From: Candidatus Hydrogenedentota bacterium
GTDB taxonomy: Bacteria; Hydrogenedentota; Hydrogenedentia; Hydrogenedentales; CAILVY01
DNA length: 64,000 bases
NCBI GenBank assembly: GCA_903837785.1
Contig: CAILVY010000067.1
Coordinates: forward strand, 42,492 to 106,491
Reading direction: 5' to 3'
Shown here: positions 54,296 through 64,000 of the stretch, in pieces
Layout of the letters: each line of letters starts with the position of its first letter
How positions within the stretch are numbered: position 1 is the stretch's first letter
Made by a program: the position numbers and the translations under genes
Notes under the pieces: generated by a model
The model's database searches: none
Seen by the model: only the letters and a program-made list of their open reading frames with translations
Told to the model about the DNA's origin: nothing

Positions 54296-55393
54296 TCAAG
54301 GCAGCTTCGCGCCCGCCCACTTGGCACTTTCCGTGCCCGCCAGGTATCGGGATACTGTCACCCAGATAATGACCCGGCGCCGGTTGATGTACTCGGCGCC
54401 TTTCCTCGCCAGATGGCGGGCAAGTTCCGGGCCGCCGCCCGCTTGCGTCAGGCGCGTGACGGGGAATCCAATTTCCTTCGCCACGTGCGCGGAGAAGTCC
54501 GCAGCCTCCGGCTGAAAGATCAGCGTGTAGCTGTCGCCCAGGATGAGAACGGGCGAGTCGTCTGATTCCGCGTACGGATGGCCTTGCTCATCCACCACTT
54601 GCGATACGGCGCATTGCTCCACCGGATACTTGTCTCTCAGATCATCCGGCAGGTCCTCCAGCAACGCCCCCTTGTGCGGGATACTGAGGTCGAGCGTCTG
54701 ATACTTGTGCCGGGGTCCGGCGTAATTGCGCAGCTCCGGATAGCGCTGCAAACGGCGGCCCAGTTCCTGGGCGGCCAAATCAATGCCGGGACCTGCCCAA
54801 TGCGGGTCGGAGTGAAGGCAAAGTGTCTCGTGCAGATGCTTGCGCGCCTCAAGAAAGACGGGGAAGAGGTTTACGGCCTCGACATTCGCCTCGAGCAAGG
54901 CTTCGATGAAGCGGATGAATTGCGGCGTGACCGGCAGGTCTGCGGAGGCTTCCGGCATGAGTTTGTCGGCGTAAACTTCTTCGACGGAAGGAACCAGCAG
55001 CAGAATGAGATCGATGTTGCGTGCTTTCAACTGGCCGTTCAGATCCACGATCGTTGTGTAGGCCTTCCCATAGCCCGACGCAGCATCGCCGGGCGTCTGG
55101 TGCAGGAGGTCCGTTTGAAGGAGATACCGGGAGCGTCCACGCGAAAACAGGAAGCCGTCCGTCCCGGCGAACGTGTCGTGGCCGCTCGATTCCACGATCT
55201 TCAGTTTCTCCGTCAAGGCATTGCGAAAGGGGGCGACGGCCTTCTCCCAGCCTTCCCATCCCCCCCGCGCACGGACCTCCTCCTGTATGGAATCGAGATC
55301 CACCGCGATGCACGCCTCGCGCGACGGCGTGGGCGAGGAACACCCGGCCGCCAGGAATCCTGCCAACAGAGCCACTATCCACACACGCAGCAT
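54296..55393 (-). CDS. Lipoprotein with AlgJ/AlgX-like SGNH acyltransferase/hydrolase motifs
   Basis: MLRVWIVALLAGFLAAGCSS lipobox; DTFAGTDGFLFSRGRSRYLLQ; CLHSDPHWAGPGIDLAAQELG (DxHW); VLILGDSYTLIF (GDS). Confidence 0.8.
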   Translation of the reverse strand: MLRVWIVALLAGFLAAGCSSPTPSREACIAVDLDSIQEEVRARGGWEGWEKAVAPFRNALTEKLKIVESSGHDTFAGTDGFLFSRGRSRYLLQTDLLHQTPGDAASGYGKAYTTIVDLNGQLKARNIDLILLLVPSVEEVYADKLMPEASADLPVTPQFIRFIEALLEANVEAVNLFPVFLEARKHLHETLCLHSDPHWAGPGIDLAAQELGRRLQRYPELRNYAGPRHKYQTLDLSIPHKGALLEDLPDDLRDKYPVEQCAVSQVVDEQGHPYAESDDSPVLILGDSYTLIFQPEAADFSAHVAKEIGFPVTRLTQAGGGPELARHLARKGAEYINRRRVIIWVTVSRYLAGTESAKWAGAKLP

Positions 55394-55453
55394 GTCACTG
55401 CTCCCATCCTGAAGTCTCCGAAATGGAGACGGCCCGCTGTCTCCGTCCCGGCA

Positions 55454-57520
55454 TCAGGGTTGACGCCGATAAAGGAGTATGGCGCTCGACGGGGCCTCCC
55501 GCAGGGCGAGCGGTACCCCCGTCTCCGCCAGTTCCTTGCCCGTCAGGACTTGGTTTCCGGGTTCGTCAAGGTTCGTCAGGGTATAAGTGGCCGCAGGGTC
55601 GAGGCCGCGGACGCGAATGTGTCCGGTTTCGCAGAGGCCGGCCGGGCGGCGGAAGACCTGGATCAGGCCTTCGCCCAGATCCGGCCGATCGAACTGCCAG
55701 GCCATCCAGGCGTCCTCCGCTTGCGAGTACTCGCTGATCGGAAAGAAATCGCCGAGATAGTATTTCTGGATTGCGCGGTATTCGAGCAGGCGTTGCTTCG
55801 CGGTCTCGGCTGGGAACTCCGCCTGGGCGGACTGCGCTTGCGGGGCGTCGCCGTTGCCGAAGAGTTCGAAGACCACGCTGCTCGAAATCGTCGAGCGCCA
55901 CGCGTAGGCGCCGTCGCGCGCCGGCCGGACCGCGCCCGTGGCGTTCAGGGGAACCCAGAACGAGATGCCGTACGTGTGGCATTGTTTTCCCGTCAGGCTG
56001 CCGGGGTAATCCGTCCGCCAGAACGGGGTGCTCCGCCCGATCGATTCGAGGTCGATGCGGCGTCCGCCGCTGGCGCAGTTGTCGATGATCAGTCCGGGGT
56101 GGCGCTCGAGGAGCGCGTCCCAGAAGGCGTAGAGCCCCTCGACCCACCGGATCTCCGTGATGCCCTGGCGATCGGGCGCATCCGCGGCCCGCCAGAATTC
56201 GAGCGGGGCGATGTTGGCGTCATGCCGGAAGCAGTCCAGGCCGAATTCCTCAATCTTCGCGGACATGTAGTCCGTCAGGAACGCGCGCGCTTCCGGAATC
56301 GCGAAGTTAAAGAGCCGGTCGTTCTCCTTGATCTGATTGCGGCGGCTTTCCCAGGCCACCCAGTCTGGCTCCGCCTGCGAGGCGCCCCAATTGTAGGCGC
56401 GGCGTTCCTTGGGCACGTCCAGCAGCCAGGCCGCGTGTTCCGTGTACCACGGGACGCCCTCACACACGCGTTCGGGCTCGAACCACAACAGGAGTTTGCG
56501 GCCGGAGGCGTGCAGTGCGTCACTGAGCGGCTTGAACCCCTGCGGATACAGGTCGCTCTTGGCACGCCAGTCGCCCGCGGTCTGATGCCAGCGGCCCGTG
56601 CCGAACCACTCCGCGTCGATCCAGTAGTAGTCGATGGGCAGATCGTGCTGAATGATCGCCTGAATGTTCTTCAGGTGATCCGCGGCGCTCGTGCCGCCCC
56701 AATTGCCGTTGAGCGTGGGCATGCCGAAAGGCTTGCCCTGCACGAGCGGGCGGTGATGCGCAAGGAGGAAACTGCGCAGAAGATTGTTTCCGCGCAGGCG
56801 CTCCCCCTGATAAAACAGCAGGGCGATGCGCGGCGTACGGATTTCCTCGCCGGGCTGCAGTTTCAGATGTGTCAGGGCCATGCCGGAGCGCAGGCGGACA
56901 GTGTCCGCGGACTCGCGAACGAAATCCGCCGCCCATTCGCCGGACCACCCGACGGCCAGGACCATGCCGCCGCCGGACGCGGATTCGAGGTTGAAGAAGG
57001 GCAGGAAGTCGCTCGAGGAGCGGCCGCCGCCCGGCTGGAGATGCATGCTGCCGCCGCGGTTCAACACGCGCCGCATCGGCCGGTAATCTTCCATGGAACA
57101 CGTGGCGCCCTTCGCGTAGTGCAGCACGGGATCGCCGCCTTCGGCCGGGACCGCGGCATCGAGCGCCTGAATCTGTTCGAGGAGGGGCGAATCCGTCGTG
57201 CCGGTGTTCTTGAAGTGCACGACATATTCGACAACCGGGAAGTCGGTATACTCGATGGCGTCCACGCGAATTTCGAGGCCCGCGTCCGCCAGTGCATAGA
57301 AGAGCGTCCAGTGGGTCGTCCCGTCCTCCGCCGCTCGGCTCTCACGGCGCGGGGGCGCGGTTCCGATCCACTGCGCCGCCGGCCTTCCGTCACAGAGGAA
57401 GGAAAACGGCGCGCCGGGCGCCTCCCACCGCGCGGCGGCCCAGCGGTGCGCGGCCTCCATTTCGGCGGGTTGAGGCATGGCCGCGAACTGCGACAAGCTT
57501 AATAGAAGCAGCATTCCCAT
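55454..57520 (-). CDS. Alpha-galactosidase, GH36/melibiase-like, secreted
   Basis: LNGNWGGTSAADHLKNIQAIIQHDLPIDYYWIDAEWFGTGRWHQTAGDWRAKSDLYPQGFKPLSDALHASGRKLLLWFEPERVCEG...GLDCFRHDANIAPLEFWRAADAPDRQGITEIRWVEGLYAFWDALLERHPGLIIDNCASGGRRIDLESIGRSTPFWRTDYPG. Confidence 0.95.
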   Translation of the reverse strand: MGMLLLLSLSQFAAMPQPAEMEAAHRWAAARWEAPGAPFSFLCDGRPAAQWIGTAPPRRESRAAEDGTTHWTLFYALADAGLEIRVDAIEYTDFPVVEYVVHFKNTGTTDSPLLEQIQALDAAVPAEGGDPVLHYAKGATCSMEDYRPMRRVLNRGGSMHLQPGGGRSSSDFLPFFNLESASGGGMVLAVGWSGEWAADFVRESADTVRLRSGMALTHLKLQPGEEIRTPRIALLFYQGERLRGNNLLRSFLLAHHRPLVQGKPFGMPTLNGNWGGTSAADHLKNIQAIIQHDLPIDYYWIDAEWFGTGRWHQTAGDWRAKSDLYPQGFKPLSDALHASGRKLLLWFEPERVCEGVPWYTEHAAWLLDVPKERRAYNWGASQAEPDWVAWESRRNQIKENDRLFNFAIPEARAFLTDYMSAKIEEFGLDCFRHDANIAPLEFWRAADAPDRQGITEIRWVEGLYAFWDALLERHPGLIIDNCASGGRRIDLESIGRSTPFWRTDYPGSLTGKQCHTYGISFWVPLNATGAVRPARDGAYAWRSTISSSVVFELFGNGDAPQAQSAQAEFPAETAKQRLLEYRAIQKYYLGDFFPISEYSQAEDAWMAWQFDRPDLGEGLIQVFRRPAGLCETGHIRVRGLDPAATYTLTNLDEPGNQVLTGKELAETGVPLALREAPSSAILLYRRQP

Positions 57521-57625
57521 GGCGTTCTCCTTCGCTCTCCCGCCGTTCTGTTTCCGGATGGGGCGTCCGCATTATACGGCGGCGAAACCCGGGCAGGAAA
57601 TTGTCGTCCGCGTCATTCCTACGGC

Positions 57626-60607
57626 TCAGTGCAGCCGGAACAAGCGGGTTTGTCCCGCCTCGAAGGGACAGATCATCTCGAGGCCTTCCGCGCGCCATCC
57701 GGTGAAACAGTCTTCCGCGGTTTCGCGGCCCGGCCAGCGAATCGGAATGTCGCCGGCGAAGGAGGCGGTCACGGCGACAAGCTGCTTGGATGCATGCACG
57801 AAGCAGCCCGTCGGCGCGTAGCAGTGCACGCCCGCGCCTTCGATCCAGGTCCGCAACAGGGCGGAATCCAGGGGCGGCACGCCGCTCCATATCAGCCTGC
57901 CGCCATGCGCCAGTGGCCGCTCCCCGCCCGCGGTCTTGCCGTCGCTGTACCGGAGCCATCCCGGTCCCTCCATGTAAGCGCGCGGACGCAGCGAGGCGAT
58001 GTTGGACACCGCCGTGCCGCTGGCGCTCAACGTGGCGGCGCCGGACGCGGCCGCATCCTCGACGGCGACCGGCAGTCCGGTCAGTTGCCGTGTCGCGCTG
58101 CAATTCCATTCCTGGGTGGCCGGATTCACCAGTCCGGCGGGGCCGATGATCAGAATGCATCGCCCCCCCCGTTCAATGAAGGCGTTCAACTTCGCCAGGT
58201 CCTGCGGCGCGGCGGCGGTGGCATCGGCGATCACGACGACACGAATGCGCTCGGGAAGCCGGTCGAGGTCGGACAGGAGCCACACGCCCACAGGGGCGCC
58301 GGTGCGCCCAAGCGCATACAGGAGGTCCGCGTGCGTGACCCGGGGCAGGGTGGATTCCGGCGGCATCCAGGCGAAAGAGCTGTCGTCGATCACAAAGGCC
58401 ACCTCGTCGCGCGAGGCGCGGTCGAGGCGGGATGCCGTGCCGTTCAATGCGATCTCGCGTGCGAATTCCTGCTGCAGTTCCCCGTCATGATGCCAGCTCG
58501 CGAGCAGCGAGAACCACTGCCGCGAGGCGCCGTGAACCATGTCGTCGGCCAGGACGCGCTGATGCATGCGGAGGGCGCCGGCACGCGGATTGTCCGGGTT
58601 GTACGCCGTGTGCCATGGCCCGTTGTGGAGCCAGGAGAACAGATCGTTCTCGTTCACGTATCCCTTCCCGTGAAGAAAGATGCTCTCGGTCGCGGAAGTG
58701 TACAGATCATAGCCGTCCCTCAGTCTTCGGAAATTGTGCAGCGGGATGCCGAGAAGGCAGTCGATGTCCGGGTTGTCGAGGAGGCGGCGCAGTGCGAAGT
58801 GCCCGCTGAGGTGCTGGCGCGGCTCGCCGGCGAGTTGGACGACATACCCATAGAAGGCGCCGGTGAGGCACCGGGCTTCCGTGGCCTCTTTGACCACTCT
58901 CGCGAAGTATCCGATTGTGTCCGCGGTGGAATCCGACAGGAATTGCGCATAAGCGGCGCTGTTCCTGCCCGCGTCGTCCGGAGGATAGAGGTCGTAGCCC
59001 GGCCGCTTGCGTTCCTCCGGCAAGGGAATCGGGGAAGGCGCGAGGCCCTTCTCGCGGCGCCATGCGGCGTACGCTTCGGCGTTCGCGGCGCTGTAGTCCG
59101 CGAACTGGCCGTCGTTGCAGCCCCACTGAAACCACTCCTCGGTCACCTCGCCGCCGAGGATGATCGAGACGACTCGCTTCGCCCAGGGCTGCGCCTTGCA
59201 GTGCTCAATGAGCTTCCGCAAACAGGCCGCCTCTTGTTCCCGCCAGGCCTCCGAGGTGATCGAGAGGGCCGTGCTGCCCGTTTCCTCCCACGGCCCCCCG
59301 TTCACGATCGCCCGGCCTTCCGGATGTTCCTGAATCCAGAAGGGCGGCAAGGCCAGGGACACGCGCAACGTGATATACGCCGCCGGATTCGCCTGCAGGC
59401 CCATCGCCACGCGCTCGTTCAGCTCCCCGAAATCGCAGCGCTCCCAATCGCGCCACGTGGGCGCGGCAATCTGATGCACATGCCGTCCCGCGTCTGTGGC
59501 CACCACGAACATGTCCGCGCCCGACGCCCCGAACTCGTTCACGTTGCCGGGCTGGAAATCATAGGAGGCATAGCCGCTCCAGAGCAGCGGCTTGCCGTCT
59601 ACGAAGAACGTGGGCCGTCCGTTGTGCTCGCGGCGTTCCGTCTTGGGGAAACCGGTTCCCGCCGGCGTGTGAAGCGTCAGCCGGGGCGCGGGCCCGGCCG
59701 CACGATAGCCGTTCACCATGAGGCCCGCGGTGAGCGGTTGCCGCGGGAGATGCCACGGGACGGGGCGGGTCACGCGGGCGGTCCCTGTGCCGGCAAGCGA
59801 TTCCCGTTCCGGGCGCGTCAGCCGGATGCGCCAAAGCACCCAGGGTTCATCGCGCACCTCGAGGTCCAAGCAATCCGCCGCGGCGATGCCGGACGCCTGT
59901 ATCCCGAACGAAACCTCCGGTGTCTCAATCGATTCCGGACACGCGATTGCGGCCGCGGTGACGCCGGGGGCGTCGGCATAGTGAAGCGTCAGGCGGCTGA
60001 GACGGAGCGTATAGTCGACCTCGTCTTCCATCGCGGAGACGATGATCGTGAGCCGTGCGGGAAACCAGGCCGTCCGCCCTGCCGCGGACTTGTCGCCGGT
60101 CGCCTCGGACATGGCGAACGCAACTTCCTGATCCGCGCCGGGGGCAACTGTGTCCTGCGATGGGAGCATCCATTGGGCATAGCGCTTCTCGTCGTCCCGG
60201 TTCCACGAGACTTCCTGCAGGAACGCCGTGAATCCCAGCGGCGCTTTCGAATCATTCCGCACGTGAAACGTGATACGCGCCGGGGCGCGCCGGAGATTCT
60301 CGAAGAAGCCCAGGTTCGGGGCCGCGACAACGCCTCGTTTGCGTTGGAAGCGCCATTCTGTCTCGCGCCCGCCCGGGCCAACTACCGACAACAATTCATT
60401 GTGGTGGAACTCCGCCGAACGCTGGGTCGCGGTCCCGGCCAGCACCACGCCGCACATGGTTTCGAAGCAGTGCCACGGGTCGTCCGCCGGCCGCGAGTAG
60501 GCATCGTCGGGATAGACGGAAACTGCTGCGGACGCCGTTGCGGGGAACGCCGCAATGAGTAGTACGGTCCACAGCAAAGAGGTTCTGAGAAGCACGTGAT
60601 AGAGCAT
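57626..60607 (-). CDS. Large secreted hypothetical protein, glycoside-hydrolase-like (beta-galactosidase/GH42-like barrel)
   Basis: Signal MLYHVLLRTSLLWTVLLIAAFPATASA; RPTFFVDGKPLLWSGYASYDFQPGNVNEFGASGADMFVV...VVSIILGGEVTEEWFQWGCNDGQFADYSAANAEAYAAWRREKG (E-x-x-W/F acidic candidate); GGRCILIIGPAG domain at the C-terminus. Confidence 0.75.
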   Translation of the reverse strand: MLYHVLLRTSLLWTVLLIAAFPATASAAVSVYPDDAYSRPADDPWHCFETMCGVVLAGTATQRSAEFHHNELLSVVGPGGRETEWRFQRKRGVVAAPNLGFFENLRRAPARITFHVRNDSKAPLGFTAFLQEVSWNRDDEKRYAQWMLPSQDTVAPGADQEVAFAMSEATGDKSAAGRTAWFPARLTIIVSAMEDEVDYTLRLSRLTLHYADAPGVTAAAIACPESIETPEVSFGIQASGIAAADCLDLEVRDEPWVLWRIRLTRPERESLAGTGTARVTRPVPWHLPRQPLTAGLMVNGYRAAGPAPRLTLHTPAGTGFPKTERREHNGRPTFFVDGKPLLWSGYASYDFQPGNVNEFGASGADMFVVATDAGRHVHQIAAPTWRDWERCDFGELNERVAMGLQANPAAYITLRVSLALPPFWIQEHPEGRAIVNGGPWEETGSTALSITSEAWREQEAACLRKLIEHCKAQPWAKRVVSIILGGEVTEEWFQWGCNDGQFADYSAANAEAYAAWRREKGLAPSPIPLPEERKRPGYDLYPPDDAGRNSAAYAQFLSDSTADTIGYFARVVKEATEARCLTGAFYGYVVQLAGEPRQHLSGHFALRRLLDNPDIDCLLGIPLHNFRRLRDGYDLYTSATESIFLHGKGYVNENDLFSWLHNGPWHTAYNPDNPRAGALRMHQRVLADDMVHGASRQWFSLLASWHHDGELQQEFAREIALNGTASRLDRASRDEVAFVIDDSSFAWMPPESTLPRVTHADLLYALGRTGAPVGVWLLSDLDRLPERIRVVVIADATAAAPQDLAKLNAFIERGGRCILIIGPAGLVNPATQEWNCSATRQLTGLPVAVEDAAASGAATLSASGTAVSNIASLRPRAYMEGPGWLRYSDGKTAGGERPLAHGGRLIWSGVPPLDSALLRTWIEGAGVHCYAPTGCFVHASKQLVAVTASFAGDIPIRWPGRETAEDCFTGWRAEGLEMICPFEAGQTRLFRLH

Positions 60608-60837
60608 TCCATGGTTCCCGGGTTGCAGCACGCGCCGCGCCAAGCCGCCGAAGCGGCTGCTGAACCTGCGCGTGCTTGAACGCAGAGTATGTTCCAAAGA
60701 CCCGGGAGAAGGGAAGGATGCGCGTGCGCCGGGTGGCCGGGTCATTGACTTGGCTGCGGCTGCCGGACGAAGATAGGGGGAAGAATTCGCTCGAACGGCT
60801 GGTTAGTAGAGGGGCGGGAGCAAAGAGGAGTCGAAGC

Positions 60838-62598
60838 ATGTTCCGTTTTCGAACGAGTACAGCACTTCCGATAATGATGCTGTTCTGGCTGGCACTGGGC
60901 GCAGTGGCGTGGTCCCAGCCCGGGATGGCAGGGCCGAAGATCGAGTATAAGGCCGTGCCGGAGACGGACGGCGTTCATCCCGGGCAGCAATTGCGGGTGG
61001 CCGTGGCGTTCCAGCTGGAGCCGGGCTGGCACGTGAACTCGAACAAGCCCTTGGACGCCTTCACAATTCCGACGGAATTGAAGCTGGACGAGGCGCCCGG
61101 GCTCGCGCCGGCGAAGACCGTCTATCCGAAGCACACGGTCCTGAAACTGAGCTTCTCGCCGGACCCGCTGGCCGTATACGAACAGCAGTTTGCCGTGGGC
61201 CTCGTGATTTCCGTGGCGGAGGCGGCGGAACTGAAAACGCATGTACTGAAGGGGCGCCTGCACTATCAGGCGTGCAACGACAAGCAGTGTGCCCCGCCGG
61301 CCGACCTCGCCTTCGAGATAGCCGTGCCGGTGGTCGAAGCCTCGCGGCCCGTGCTTGCGCAGGAGCCTTTCAAGGCCCTGGCCGCCCAGATTCCCTGGGA
61401 GGCCGGAGAGGAGACGCCGGGTAAGGCGCCCGCCAAGGCCGGGGAAGCGCCCACTGCCGCATCCGGCGACTGGCGCCAGTTGGCGGGCGGCTTCGCAGAG
61501 AAGGGGCGGCTGAGCGGTTACGCCAATGTGAAGGGCTTTCTCGCCTTTCTTGACCAGACGGAGAATGGCCTCCCCGAACACGCTAACACGCTGGCGGGCA
61601 AGAGCATATGGCTCGTGCTGGGCCTGGTGCTGGGGGGGGGGTTGCTGTTGAACCTTACGCCCTGCGTACTGCCGCTCATCCCGATAACCATCGCGGTCAT
61701 CGGCGCGGGGGCGAAGGCCGGTTCGCGCGCGCGGGGTTTCGCGCTCGGGGGCGCCTATGGCCTGGGGATTTCGCTGGTCTATGGGTCGCTTGGGCTCGTG
61801 GTCGTCTTGGGGCTTTCCCAGGCATTCGGGGCGATCAATGCCACGATTTGGTTCAACGCCGGCATCGCGGTGCTGTTCTTTCTGCTCGGTTTGGCCATGT
61901 TCGAGGTGATCAACATCGATTTCAGCCGCTTCCAGGCCAAGGTCGGGATTCGGCGCAATGAGCAGGGCCGGCTGGCCGTCGCCTTTGTCATGGGAGCCAT
62001 CTCCGCGCTGCTGGCCGGTGCGTGCGTGGCGCCCGTGGTGATCTACACGATCCTGTACGCCCAGGACCAGTTTGCCAAGGGCCAGGTGCTGGCGCTGCTG
62101 CTGCCGTTTCTGCTGGGGGTGGGCATGGCGATTCCGTGGCCTTTTGCCGGCGCGGGCCTCTCGTTTCTGCCCAAGCCGGGGGGGTGGATGGTTCGGCTGA
62201 AGCAGGCCTTCGGCCTCTTTATTATCGTTTTTGCCCTGTATTACGGGCACTTGGCCTATGGACTTTTCAGTGACCGCTATCTGGTGGACCGCAAGGCGGT
62301 CGAGGCGAGCGCGGTCGAGGAGGGCGGCTGGCTGACTTCGCTGGAGGAGGGGCTGAAGCAGGCGCAGGCGGAGAAGAAGCCGATCCTGATCGACTTCTGG
62401 GCGACGTGGTGCAAGAATTGCCTGGTCATGAACAAGAGCACGTTGAAGGATGCCGCGGTTCAAGAGCGGCTCCAGGGCTATGTGAAGGTTAAATATCAGG
62501 CGGAAGACCCGGCCACCGCACCGGTCAAGGACGTCTGGACGCACTTTGGATTGTTGGGATTGCCGACCTACATTGTCTTGAGTCCTTCGGGCGCCTGA
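60838..62598 (+). CDS. dsbD: Thiol:disulfide interchange protein DsbD-like (periplasmic N-domain, CcdA-like TM domain, C-terminal thioredoxin domain that ends early)
   Basis: PGWHVNSNKP...LHYQACNDKQCAPPADLAFEI; NLTPCVLPLIPITIAVIGAGAKAG; GACVAPVVIYTILYAQ; LIDFWATWCKNCLVMNKSTL; ends GLPTYIVLSPSGA*. Confidence 0.92.
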   Translation: MFRFRTSTALPIMMLFWLALGAVAWSQPGMAGPKIEYKAVPETDGVHPGQQLRVAVAFQLEPGWHVNSNKPLDAFTIPTELKLDEAPGLAPAKTVYPKHTVLKLSFSPDPLAVYEQQFAVGLVISVAEAAELKTHVLKGRLHYQACNDKQCAPPADLAFEIAVPVVEASRPVLAQEPFKALAAQIPWEAGEETPGKAPAKAGEAPTAASGDWRQLAGGFAEKGRLSGYANVKGFLAFLDQTENGLPEHANTLAGKSIWLVLGLVLGGGLLLNLTPCVLPLIPITIAVIGAGAKAGSRARGFALGGAYGLGISLVYGSLGLVVVLGLSQAFGAINATIWFNAGIAVLFFLLGLAMFEVINIDFSRFQAKVGIRRNEQGRLAVAFVMGAISALLAGACVAPVVIYTILYAQDQFAKGQVLALLLPFLLGVGMAIPWPFAGAGLSFLPKPGGWMVRLKQAFGLFIIVFALYYGHLAYGLFSDRYLVDRKAVEASAVEEGGWLTSLEEGLKQAQAEKKPILIDFWATWCKNCLVMNKSTLKDAAVQERLQGYVKVKYQAEDPATAPVKDVWTHFGLLGLPTYIVLSPSGA

Positions 62599-62697
62599 CG
62601 AAGCACCAGGCGGAAAACAGGGAACCAAAGGGCGCGCAGCAAGATTATGATAGCATAAGCGGTCTGCAGGCGTGCCGCAGTGGGAGAGGTGCCGACG

Positions 62698-64000
<1,303 letters not shown>

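Noticed and set aside
57629-60562. 977-aa plus-strand ORF
   Set aside because: Antisense to the 57626..60607 gene, R/G/A/H-rich, no domain; typical spurious high-GC frame.

Overview
High-GC bacterial chromosomal segment that is densely coding, with about 43 credible protein genes. I found no rRNA, tRNA, CRISPR array, transposase or phage gene. Three closely related DUF1559-type pseudopilins, GEGEGE-linked EF-hand proteins and a dockerin-like C-terminal tandem suggest a PVC/Hydrogenedentota-like environmental bacterium (inference only). Main blocks: (i) sugar catabolism, 1-7350 (Gfo/Idh/MocA oxidoreductase, class-III aminotransferase, class-II aldolase, FGGY kinase, GH127-like); (ii) regulation and type II secretion/pilin-like genes, 7.3-24 kb (rpoN, PocR/AraC regulator, MshEN-HDOD protein, pseudopilins, GspF, dGTPase, PNP); (iii) a mixed metabolic and hydrolase region, 24-45 kb (CoA-transferase, PEP-utilising dikinase, GDPD, penicillin acylase, DUF72, nitrilase, FG-GAP protein, PBP1A, ABC exporter); (iv) a cell-surface locus, 45.6-54.3 kb: a membrane-anchored cohesin-like protein divergent from a small dockerin-like secreted protein and a 1353-aa tandem EF-hand protein ending in two dockerin-like repeats; (v) glycosidases, DsbD and the start of an Ig-like/GEGEGE protein whose coding repeat is a TGAGGG-type hexamer array running off the window. 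The best candidates for an undescribed system are the cohesin-like/dockerin-like/EF-hand locus and the structured leader between the MshEN-HDOD gene and a pseudopilin gene. All family calls come from reading the translated motifs; no database search was run.
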